From Rotaria macrura (Eukaryota > Rotifera > Eurotatoria > Philodinida > Philodinidae), in the NCBI GenBank assembly GCA_900239685.1, contig OENT01000703.1, positions 19,751-83,750 on the forward strand: a DNA stretch of 64,000 bases. Direction: 5' to 3'. The notes below the pieces were generated by a model. It was not told the DNA's origin, ran no database searches, and saw only the letters and a program-made list of their open reading frames with translations. Positions 37,071-47,404 of this stretch are shown piece by piece. Positions within the stretch are counted from its first letter, which is position 1. Each line of letters opens with the position of its first letter. The position numbers and the translations under genes are program-made.

Positions 37071-38084
37071 TATGTCACAGAAGAAATTAAAATTGTAATT
37101 TCTACTAGGAGAACTTCCAATAATACGTGATTTTATTTTGGGCTAGTATAAATGAAAATTTGAATCTCAACTATAGGAGAACTTTAAATCGTACTGGAAG
37201 TTTTTTCTCAAGCGGAATTGTAATTTTTTCAGTAGTGAATATTGAAATCCACATTTTTACAATTGATGATTCAAAAGGCATAGATATCATTTATTAATAT
37301 AATAGATATCAAGAGTAGAATTTTCTGAATGTGTCAAAAGGTTTACATCGATATATATATTTGATCAAAATGTTTTTTAGTAGGATGCCATTTTGTACCA
37401 CACGGTACTTTAGATGCTTTACATGGACATTTTTTTGTAGTCCAGCCACCATTACAAGCATAAGTTTCAACTGTCGAACAAAGCCCAGTACTAGCATAAT
37501 CTTTACAAGCTTTAATAAAAGTTTGTGTTAGTAATGTTTGATGATCAAGAGGGTGTAATCCAGAAAAATCACATTTTGTTAAATCTATTAGATCATTAAC
37601 TTCATATCTTGAATATAGAACCCAGTTTATTATGCAAGAACGATACGCTTATGAACCCAAAAATTAAATTCAGTTTCGTCCAAACCATCTTTCGATACCA
37701 ATATGATGTTATTATACACAGCTTGCTTCATCACGAAATTTCTCGTCTAGAGATTCAATACGTTTATCAAGTTTCGAATAAAATAACTCCATAATATATT
37801 ATATTAGAATTTTTTATTTTGAAAATGTCACCAGAAATTCAAGTTAAATATGCAATTGTTTCCTCTTTTTGTTCTATATATTATCATTTAGTAAAAACGG
37901 GGGTTTTTCGAAATGCACTTCAGAAAAAAAATTAAAATTCCGCTTGAGAAAAAACTTCCAGTACGATTTAAAGTTCTCCTATAGTTGAGATTCAAATTTT
38001 CATTTATACTAGCCCAAAATAAAATCACGTATTATTGGAAGTTCTCCTAGTAGAAATTACAATTTTAATTTCTACTGTGACATA
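37071..38084. mobile_element. TGTCACA-type inverted-repeat element, copy A (1.0 kb)
   Basis: The left end TATGTCACAGAAGAAATTAA is mirrored by TTCTACTGTGACATA at the right. The arms are about 160 bp long and nearly identical (for example CTTCCAGTACGATTTAAAGT on the right at about 37958, its reverse on the left at about 37179). TA flanks both ends, as expected for a TA target duplication. Between the arms lies a decayed minus-strand gene. A diverged second copy is at 46457-47404. Confidence 0.75.
37343..37792 (-). pseudogene. Decayed cysteine-bearing gene carried by inverted-repeat copy A
   Basis: Starting at ATG 37792, protein-like sequence can be followed across three frames, so at least two frameshifts have occurred. 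The order is MELFYSKLDKRIESLDEKF (coiled or helical N terminus), then DETEFNFWVHKRIVLA, then YSRYEVNDLIDLTKC. The C terminus is rich in Cys (YASTGLCSTVETYACNGG, then KKCPCKASKVPCG) and ends at TAA 37343-37345. The Cys spacing suggests a metal-binding or disulfide knot. The copy at 46457 has matching N- and C-terminal blocks, which argues that this is the element's own gene rather than random capture. No known transposase motif is visible. Confidence 0.55.
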
Positions 38085-38142
38085 GTATATATAAAACTCA
38101 AATGATTGATAAACTCGTCATCATTTTATGTAAAAACGTTCA

Positions 38143-41068
38143 GTAATGAGTAAGGGTGGCACTTTCACTTTCCTTTCTTAAGGACAGGAAAGTTTTTTGA
38201 CTTTTCCTACTTTCCTTTTCGAAAGGAAAGGAAAGGAACGCTATACTATGAGCTGAGCGATACGTTTTATAAGCTTTCATATATATATATGATGTGTTTA
38301 ACATGTGAAGCCTTAACAGATAAATGGTGAATATTTTCCAACTATTTCCTCGTTATTTCTCGATATTCTTTCTCCTTATCCACACTAATCACTTTCTAGG
38401 CTTCCTCTGATTATCTCTTATTGTATTCCATTGATTTGATACGCCCTGCTATATTTTCTGAGTTGTCTCTCTCTGGCTACATGGTGATCCTAGATAGATT
38501 CTTAGTGATATGTTTGTTGGAAAAATGAGTCGTGTATTAGATCTTAAATGAGAGTGTATTCTTATTTAAATTGAGTGACTTCTATTGTCATTGACGGATA
38601 TTAAGGATCATGATCTAAAACGGGATCTGAAGTATCGAGGGTATAAATTTAGACTCCTCCTCCCCCCCCCCCAAACCAAAACAAACATTTTATTTAACTA
38701 ATTAACTACTAATTATCTAAATAATTAATTAACGGCCCATAACAGGTAATAACAGATAGATTTCAGAGAGCATTAAAAAACATGGCCGACGGCTTCAAAT
38801 GATTATCCAAGATCATTTGCAACTAACATTTAATTGAAATGTAGATGCGGCATTTGCTTCTTGAAGTTCTATACTGTGAAGTAAGAAATGATGAAGAAGT
38901 ATCTCCAATATACATAAAATGGCTCGCTATTCGAGAATTTGCAGCAACAATTTTATCCTGTTTCAGATTTTTATTCTGTAGCCATTATGCCAACAACTTT
39001 CTTAAAGACATTTATCATTTATTTGTAGCTTTTAAGCATCCTTTTTATTCATATTTTACACGTGTAAGATGAAAAGATAAATGATCGATATAAGATAGAG
39101 AAAACCAAAATACATGATTTTCCATCAAGTTTTGATCTCAGATCTTGATTTTTTCTTGTTCACCTTCTTTTCAATTTTATAGAGAAGTGAGCTATTGATG
39201 GAGATAAATTGCCCGACTTTCTTAAAAATATACCGCAATCCGAATACTTTTTCATTTTTCACGTTTCTCAAATCTTATTTCAGAGAAAAGACTAGATACT
39301 TGAAATTGAATTGCATTTATTGCCCGTATTAAGATATAATATTACATAGGAAGTTGAGTAACTCCAGAAAACGAACAGCTAGTAATCTAGTTTTCTTCAC
39401 TCAGAATTCGGCAGTGAAGAACACTTATCTATACCAACGTCACATATTAAAGAGATCATCCCAAATGATTTCTGTTGGGAACTTCAGCGAACAGGTTTCT
39501 CCTTTAGGTAAGTTTAGAACTATGTCCTCAAAACTTTATGTACATTGAACCTTGAAATCTACTCTAGTAGATTCATTAATTTTTTTGTTTGAATAATGGA
39601 TTTCAGACTCTGTATGCCCTAAAAAAATTCGCTTTCTTACTTCACTTAACTGAGATGTTCAGATAAATCTGCCTGCCTTTCATGCTAACTGTCGTAGTAA
39701 AATTCGCTTTTTATCCAGAGATGTAATGTCCATAGAAGGAAAGGTTATTAAAACAGGTGATCTTCGACTCCTGTTTTCCTTCTATTTGATAGTTATGACT
39801 CGTAAAGGACATGACTAGATGAGCTCTAGTCGTCAGTGTACGTACGTGAGATGTCTGTCTGCAATTTGTAAGAAAATTGAAACGGTTTTTTGGAAGAATA
39901 AAGTTTATTTTATCTATTTATCGAAAACCTACTAATCTTGGATTTGTGACAGTTGATTCCTCTCATGTATGTGCTATAAGAATGCATCTTGAATGCGTTC
40001 ATTGACAACATGAGCACTTTCAGGTGTGAACTTGATAAGTCGCGATTATTACAGTAATAAATTGACAATGAGTGCACAATGAAGTTTCTTAATTGTGAAG
40101 GCGATTTTCGGAGCGTTCTAACAAAAACTCCTTATAGGCTTACTTTACAAAAGTATTGAACGTTGCACAGCTTATCACCAAGCGACCCTTCGACGTAGTG
40201 GAAGACACAGCCTATAGCTGTTTAGATTTCTAAGCTACTAAATTTTTTCCACAACTTCTATTTTAAAGCGACATTGCAAATCCCCGCATGTATCACTGTT
40301 GTCTGACTCTAGAGATTACTTCCTTGGAAAATTCAGATACTGGATAATTAGATTGATTGCATACTATTTAAATCATGTATGATCCTATAAAATCTTGTTT
40401 AAACCGTCCAAAAATGAGTTGATAAGTTCATTGTTGTATGAAATTCCAGCAGACAAACAATGTTGAAAACGCTCTTAAACGTAACAAAAGGGTAAACATC
40501 GGAGAAAATTGGTACGCAACGAGCAAGTGTGGTTCCTGATAATTAGCGGAAAACATCCATTTTTTGTCATTTTTGTGAGTTTAATCACGCTTTTGATAGT
40601 ACTTTCTGCTTGAGATTTGATCAGAAACAATTCACACAGAAAGGGAAGAAATGTTTTATCTCTATTCCATCTCTTTTACTGATATCAATCAAAAAGAATC
40701 TTTTAGAACTGAGGTGAAGCAATCCTCAATATATTTTTCTTGTTATCAGAAAGAATGAAAAAGATTGTCTAGTTATCCATAGTGAACCCAGAATGATAGG
40801 ATCGGATAAATTAGTTTAACCCTAAGCGAGGCACAAATGGAAAAATCATCGTAGAAAAGTGACTTCAAATTTGAGAAAAGTAATGACGAAAGAAAGGAAA
40901 CAAAGATCCATCAGTGTTACTGATGTTTGGATGATTGCTTTACCACCTTTTTATCATTGTTAACGCATCCCGTAAAATTCTAACAAAATAAAAGAATTCA
41001 ACTTTCCTTTCCTTTCCTTTCCTTTCTGAAAGCAAAAAGAAAGTGAAAGTACCACCCCTAGTAATAAG
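38143..41068. mobile_element. hAT-type DNA transposon skeleton, 2.9 kb, with 8-bp TSD
   Basis: TSDs are GTAATGAG (38143-38150) and GTAATAAG (41061-41068), 7 of 8 matching. The terminal inverted repeats are TAAGGGTGGCACTTTCACTT on the left and, reversed, TAGGGGTGGTACTTTCACTT on the right. Both ends carry subterminal runs of CCTTT/AAAGG, the usual layout of hAT transposase sites. The interior has only short frames (38845-39072, 39354-39548) with no recognisable BED finger or hAT dimerisation domain, so the transposase is gone or too decayed to read. A poly(C) tract lies at about 38660-38672. Its left end is 58 bp from inverted-repeat copy A. Confidence 0.7.
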
Positions 41069-42728
41069 GATCGTTAATAAATGTTGATTATATGCAAAAT
41101 GCTATAAAATTTCAAACTAACGAGAGTTATTTCTTCGACTTTTTTTCTTCTTCAAGAACTTAATATTGGCTTGATCAGAAAAGTAAATAAAGAGACGTAG
41201 ACATTTTTTTTCAGTCCACATAAATATTATACGTGAATTATAATTGCAAAGACTCACCTATTCTGATGTTGGAGTATAGAATCATTTCCTTCGACAAACG
41301 ATGAAATCGACAGAAATTGCTTTATTCTTAAACAACGTCCTTTACTTTCCGGAGACTGGAATCATTAGTTGCGACATAGTTTATGTTGAAATGAATTCAT
41401 TTATAATAAATATTCGTCGATACCAAGTATGATCGATCAAAAATTTTTCAACAATCATTGATAGTGTTGAAATATTGGTGATATCAGGTTAGTTGTGTCT
41501 TGAAACTGATGGATGAACTTCAATAGACCAGCATAAATGATTCAACTTTTTGTAATTAGACGGTAATTGATAGACACAATCTCATCAGTAATCGAATGCG
41601 TCTCATGAAGACGATTCTCAAAATTTTTCTTCAAATTCAAAAATCGTGCCCGTATCAAAATTTATCGTCAGAAGAAAAGAAAACAAATATCTTTGTGTTC
41701 TTTTTGGTGACCGTCTCATTTCTTACTGGTGCGATTATGATCTGATGATGAGATACGAGTATCATCGATTCAGACCAGTAGCCGATTTAGAGGAATTTTA
41801 TTTCAAATCGTTCGATAAATAATTTTTAATTTTATTCAAATATCTTATGAATGGAACTAGTTAGCATCGTGTTCACAGTATTTCGATTAAAATTTGCCAC
41901 ATTATTCAATCCATCTAAAGTCTCTCAAGTCGTTCGAAGCGCATCGTGGTTGCAACTATGTTCTCTACGTTGTGAAAAAATCTACTTTCAACCTGTCTGC
42001 CTCTTATGTTTCATTTAGTTTCATGCTTTCTTTTTCTTGCGAACATTACTCCTCTTTTCTATTACTACGTGGTATACCTATAGTCAAGAAATCATTTCTT
42101 AGTATTTTGTGGGAGGTAATTGTTTTTGTTTCCATTCTCATAAGACTTTCAGAATCTCTACTACGATTTCAAGTTTCTTTTTGTTTTTTAGAGATTGTCA
42201 TTATACAGAAAATATACTAGCATATCAATAACACCGATCAGAAAGAGAGGATCTTCACAATGAAGAGACAACAATAATAGGATATTGTCAAAAAGTTCGT
42301 TCAAAGATGAGAGACAAAAAGAAAAATAATTGTTCCAATAATTGAATTACAATTTAAGGATTAATAAAAAAATGATCTAGCTTTTTATTTATAGGTTACT
42401 TTTATATTTTTATCGATATAAGAAAGTCTTTGCAACGATGTCGAAATCTATTTTTCACGACTATAAAATTAAATTAACTGCAGCATTATTTCATTGAATG
42501 TCGAAATATTGCAAATTATCAACATAAATTAAGAACGATGAAGCAGTATTTTCAGGAACATCCTTTTTCATAGCGTTCTGGACAAGATTGCTTTCTACAG
42601 GGCACTATCATCTCTTTCGTCGTGTGTTGAAAACTAGTAGACTGCACCAAGATCAAAACAACAAACTCATACGTTGATTATTCCAACGGGTTATATGAAT
42701 TTCAGGCAACGCCGAAGTTCCTTGAGTC
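41069..42728. other. Intergenic, nothing recognised
   Basis: No supported gene. The 41894-42220 frame starts with TTG and has background composition. Confidence 0.4.
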
Positions 42729-43784
42729 ATTTCGGTTCTGCCCGAAAGTAACCTCATGATCCAAAAATAATAATTTGATTTTTTAATTAATTGCTAATTA
42801 TCACAGTGCTGAACAAGACGACTCAGCGTTGAGCAGGATGGCGCAGCACCTTACAAGATGAGTTTAGATCATACTATAGTTACAGCATCTTGCTCAGTAC
42901 ATTTTATCTAGATCAATGGCAACCTATGACAGTAGGTGAAAATGTAATATGAACTTTGTAGTTGATAAGTTTCAATTATAACAATCCATTGTTCAAACTA
43001 TGGCTCGCTGACTGAAAATAACTACTTGGAAATCCGCAATATCAGGGTTGGGAGAACATTAATATCATCTTGTACTTAATACGATGAGGGATCCCTTTCG
43101 GTGAAACTGTTTTCATTGTTTTAGAATTACGTTCTAAGACATTTCTCAGCAGTTCAAGTTTCTATTTACTAGACGCTTCTCATTCACTTTCTTCTGCAAC
43201 AGCATCGTTTCAAACATCAATATTGGTACCAATAGTAACAGTAACTGACAATACAATCAAAAATAAACGTCGTACTTATCCGCTAAGGGCTACTCCATAT
43301 GGAACGAGGTAAAGAAGGGTAGAATCAGCCAAAAAAGCAAAATAAATTTCATATTTTGTTGTTAAAATATTTAGAGATACTTTTGTCGTTTATCTTAACT
43401 TTCTCTTTTTTGAACGTATTACTTGTCGATCGGTATTTGTTTTATTTTGAATTTAAGAAAATGATCTTGCTAGAAAAAACTGAACACATGTAATTAAAAA
43501 ATTCGAAGCATTACTAACCCTGGAGAAGACATAATCATAAGCTCACATTAGACAAAAGGAGGAGCATCACTTTGAAGTCCTCCTATTAAGACTACACTCT
43601 TTTACTTTGAGATATATTGTAAGGAAATAACAACTATCTCAAAAAACTATACCATTTATAACTGGACTTGAAACAGATAGCAAAGCCTAACGTCCTCCTG
43701 CTGAGCACTATGATAATTAGCAATTAATTAAAAACAAAATTATGATTTTTGGATCGAGAGGTCACTTCCGGGCCTGACCGAAAT
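42729..43784. mobile_element. TIR element, about 1.06 kb
   Basis: The left end ATTTCGGTTCTGCCCGAAAG is mirrored by the right end, read in reverse as ATTTCGGTCAGGCCCGGAAG. It is followed by ACCTC, GATCCAAAAAT, TTAATTAATTGCTAATTATC and AGTGCT blocks in both arms (about 90 bp, diverged). Outside the right end ATTCTGGTCCGAAAATTCTG repeats the same theme. No coding sequence is recognised and the target duplication is unclear. Confidence 0.6.
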
Positions 43785-44748
43785 TCTGGTCCGAAAATTC
43801 TGTGGGCCAAAATTCTGATCCTCCATTCCATTGTAAGATGTTCTTCTGTTGATCTCACTCATCTTATATTCAAAAACCGTTTTGGTGAAGTAGTTTTTAT
43901 CAGTGTGCTCGAAAATGTAGAAAGAAAAATACGAATTATTGTTGCGTTTCTTATAATTCTACTAGTGTAGATGCTAAGGTTCTTTTACACGATATGGATG
44001 GCCTTTCTCAAACGCGCACACAACACACAGTGTGGGTGTGCATATCATGCAGTAGCACCCATTTTAAACCAGTAGTAATGAACATGAGTAATATATTATG
44101 CAATTTAAATAAAAGAGGTAAACGAAGAAGTATTATATGAGTAAAATTCTATTTTCATGACTGAAGCTGTTGCGTTTTCAACTTATGTGATCCAAGCAAA
44201 ATCTATATCTATTTCATTTATGAATTGTTTATTCATAAAATCTCTAGAAGGAGAAGAAAATCGTTGTCTCCATATGCGTATTCAATTTAGGGCAAGTTTA
44301 GGACACATACTGAAACAAGCAAAAACAATTGCTATTCAACGCCATATAAATAATCTTGGTAAACAATATTATGACTGCGTTCTAAATACTACGGAATACT
44401 TACACAGAATATCATTTATAGTTTCTAAACGAAAAAATATTGGTGAATTGTCAATATTTTTCTCTTCACTTATATTTTATGTCTTCTACAATCTTAGCAT
44501 TACAACATTCGTATAGTAGAACATGTCCTTCACAAATCAGAATTCTTTGAAAATTTATCGGCCATTTTTCATATTATATTCTTTTTTCGACATTTGGACG
44601 ATCAACCTTTCATTCATTTATTCACATGATATCGTTCATGCATAGTATGTACGTTCAGCAGTAGAAATTATCACTCTTTTCAAATTCTCATTGGTCTATT
44701 GTCATAGTTAAAGTAAGAATAACTAAATATTCTTAAATGCCTCGTATC

Positions 44749-44756
44749 TATATAAG
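44749..44756 (+). promoter_or_regulatory. Possible TATA box (TATATAAG) of the methyltransferase gene
   Basis: Located 216 bases upstream of the chosen ATG, leaving room for a 5' leader, possibly with an intron ending in TTTTCAG immediately before the ATG at 44972. Confidence 0.3.
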
Positions 44757-44971
44757 TACGTCATGTGAATCATAGTTTAGATCATTTTTCTCGCGTAGTT
44801 TTTCAGTAAAGAACATGATTATTCATCAACGGACATATGATATCAATCATTCAGGAGTAGATTTTTCTCCAACATGTTCAACAATATATTTTTCATGGTG
44901 TAATTAAAACTCGTATACGTCATTGTCTCTACGTAGATTATCGTTTGAAACGTAATCGATATTGTTTTCAG

Positions 44972-45916
44972 ATGATTCGTAAACGATATTTCAATCGCAT
45001 TTATAAATGGACTGTGTTTTTATGCATACTGATTATGGTACTCTTATATCGAAATATTATTTTGGCAAGTTTCTCACTTGAACACAAAACATCATATAAT
45101 AGAGATATCATTGCATTTGAAACTCAGTCGTCTGACTGTTATCGATTTGATACTCGACTAACTTCGAAGGAATTATTTAAAGATTACTATGATATTCTTA
45201 AAGATTCTTCGTGGATAGCGAAATCAACATTAGATTCAATATCTTATGAACACTTACACGATCTACTTTTTGGATCTACTGCACCTAATTTGTACGAATC
45301 ATGGCCGAATTATTTTAAGAAACGCTTTGATGACTCTTATCCACATACATCACTTACAAAGTCGCTGTTTACTTCAATATTAAACGAAACTAACATTAAG
45401 ATTTTTCTTGTTGTTGAAGTTGGAAGTTTCATGGGTAAATCGGCTATAAATATTGGTTCGACTCTTCGAAATGATAAAAGATGGCAGAAAGCTGTTTTAC
45501 TTTGTATTGATACATGGCTCGGTGGAATAGAGCATTGGATTACCCATGATTTTCGAAAGATGATGCATATTGAGTACGGTAGACCAACTGTTTATGAACA
45601 ATTCATTGCTAATATCATAGCTAATAATTTAACTGACTACGTAATACCTTTTTCGACTACGTCTTTATTAGGTGCAAGATTTTTGCTCGAAAAGAAGATT
45701 ATACCACAAGTGATTTATCTTGATAGTGGACATTTGCAAGGTGAAACATATGTCGAACTTGAACTCTATTGGACGTTGTTGCAACCTGGAGGCCTTCTCA
45801 TTGGGGATGATTGGCATGCACGCTCCGTACGATGTGATGTTTTAAGATTTAGTAAAATTACACAAGTAAATACCATAATTATTGGTAATACTTGGTACAT
45901 AAAAAAGAAAGCATAA
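44972..45916 (+). CDS. Type II membrane class I SAM-dependent methyltransferase (Methyltransf_24-like)
   Basis: 314 aa from ATG 44972 (a TTG frame upstream adds nine residues and is not preferred). Residues about 11-33 form one signal anchor (WTVFLCILIMVLLYRNIILASF), suggesting a Golgi or ER lumenal enzyme. The catalytic domain has motif I VEVGSFMGKS (148-157) for S-adenosylmethionine. CIDTWLGG (178-185) follows. Then comes YLDSGHLQGETYVELELYW (250 on) with LLQPGGLLIGDDW, the usual DxxH...PGG...GDD signature of family 24 methyltransferases. The substrate is unknown. Related proteins occur widely in bacteria, algae and protists. The stop overlaps an AATAAA (TAATAAA), so the 3' end may be very short. 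No partner gene is nearby. Confidence 0.8.
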   Translation: MIRKRYFNRIYKWTVFLCILIMVLLYRNIILASFSLEHKTSYNRDIIAFETQSSDCYRFDTRLTSKELFKDYYDILKDSSWIAKSTLDSISYEHLHDLLFGSTAPNLYESWPNYFKKRFDDSYPHTSLTKSLFTSILNETNIKIFLVVEVGSFMGKSAINIGSTLRNDKRWQKAVLLCIDTWLGGIEHWITHDFRKMMHIEYGRPTVYEQFIANIIANNLTDYVIPFSTTSLLGARFLLEKKIIPQVIYLDSGHLQGETYVELELYWTLLQPGGLLIGDDWHARSVRCDVLRFSKITQVNTIIIGNTWYIKKKA

Positions 45917-46456
45917 TAAAAATTCACTTACTCAATTTCCTATTGTGCTGATTAATTTTTCTTTTCGAAGCATACGACTCGACTTATAACTTAATGTTAA
46001 CGACATTGGCTTCATACTAATAAGTCACTGATGAGACCTGAATCTGTTTCGTATCAATCTCACATAGGCTATGTCAATCTTAAATTAGACTCAAAATGTA
46101 TCAGAGACATCGATTATATCTTTGAAAAATGATAAACTGTTGTTAATGTTAGGAAGTCCTACCGATGCGTTGATATTTATCTCAATTAAAATTATAAAAT
46201 GTTTCAGTATTCTCTATAAACAAAAATAAAAGTAGACTATTTTATCATAGTCCGCAATAACTATTTGAACAAGATAATATTACAATTAGACCATTGAATT
46301 TTCTTGCTAAGCAATTTTTACAATACATAGACTACATTAAAGTTTGAACAAATATGAGAATTGACTTAAGTTTTATTAAATTCATGAAAAATTTCACGGA
46401 AAGTTTTTTCAATACAAATCATCCATTGGATCCTATGTATTGAACATGTCTCTGTA
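45917..46456. other. Intergenic, nothing recognised
   Basis: AT-rich spacer between the methyltransferase gene and inverted-repeat copy B. Confidence 0.4.
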
Positions 46457-47404
46457 TATGTCACACTAGAAATTAAAATTCAGCACAATTTAATATTTTC
46501 CTAGGAAAAATAAAAATTTTAGTTTTTCCTATAGGAGAATTTTAAATCTTCCTGAACAAACAGTATCAACTTTATTACTATGAAATTTTTCGAGAATACA
46601 AAAATTATACTAAGACATTTGAACATGATGTCATTTTTGGTGCATGACATGTAGTCTCTTACTGTATTTTTGCTGCTCGACAATGATATATGTGTTGAAC
46701 AAGTGCCATTACAGTTATATGTTTCCGTAGAAGTAATTAATTCAGCACTCGCATAAACTATTCAGATTGAATGAACTTTAAGTTTTCACACAACGTACAT
46801 CAACCTAAATCTTTTTTCGACCGTGATGACTAACTCTTTCGTTACATTCTTTGATTTTTGTATACAAATTTTCATATGCAACATTATTGTCACGAATTTG
46901 ACTTAGTTTAAAACTTTTATTTATCGAGAATTTCAGCTGTGAATTTCACCAATCATTTCGAATAACAAGTACTATATCATCGTACAATGGCTGTTTTATA
47001 GAAAATGTTTCTTGAAATTTGTGATTTAAACCTTCAATATGTCTATCATGTAATTGATAAAATTCATCCATGAAAATTATGCAGTGATTCTTAAATATCT
47101 ACTTCAATGATATATGCGACATTTGTTTAAGTGTACATTTTTATTTCATTCTGATCTTCTATCAATTCTATTGGACGTAAAAGATATTTTAATTTTTCCT
47201 CTAAGAACAATAAAAATATAGAGTTGATACTATATATTCAAGAAGATTTAAAATTGTCCTATGGGACAATTTTAATTTTAATTTCTCTAGGAGAAATTTT
47301 CCAGTTAAGATTGAAATTTTAAGTTGTGCTAGGAGAAACTAAAATTTTAATTCTTCGTAGGAAAATTTTAAATTGTCCTGAATTTTAATTTCTTCTGTGA
47401 CATA
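46457..47404. mobile_element. TGTCACA-type inverted-repeat element, copy B (0.95 kb)
   Basis: Begins TATGTCACACTAGAAATTAA and ends TTAATTTCTTCTGTGACATA, the same ends as the 37071 element, again with TA on both sides. The arms carry repeated CCTAGGA/TCCTATAGGAGAA blocks and are more diverged than in copy A, so this is an older or separately evolving copy. The minus-strand interior carries a broken gene with the same N- and C-terminal blocks. Confidence 0.65.
46640..47071 (-). pseudogene. Decayed gene carried by inverted-repeat copy B
   Basis: ATG 47071 opens a frame MDEFYQLHDRHIEGLNHKFQ that aligns position by position with MELFYSKLDKRIESLDEKF of the 37792 gene. It stops at a TGA after VIRNDW. 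Further on, LSQIRDNNVAYENLYTKIK and VYASAELITSTETYNCNG can be read in shifted frames. The last matches YASTGLCSTVETYACNGG of copy A. Several stops and shifts make it non-functional. Confidence 0.5.

Noticed and set aside
41894..42220. 108-codon plus-strand frame
   Set aside because: TTG start and hydrophobic, low-information composition as expected from T-rich DNA.
44157..44516. 119-codon plus-strand frame with ATG, upstream of the methyltransferase
   Set aside because: Length is borderline for chance. No signal peptide, domain or recognisable motif. Kept out for lack of support, but it could be real.
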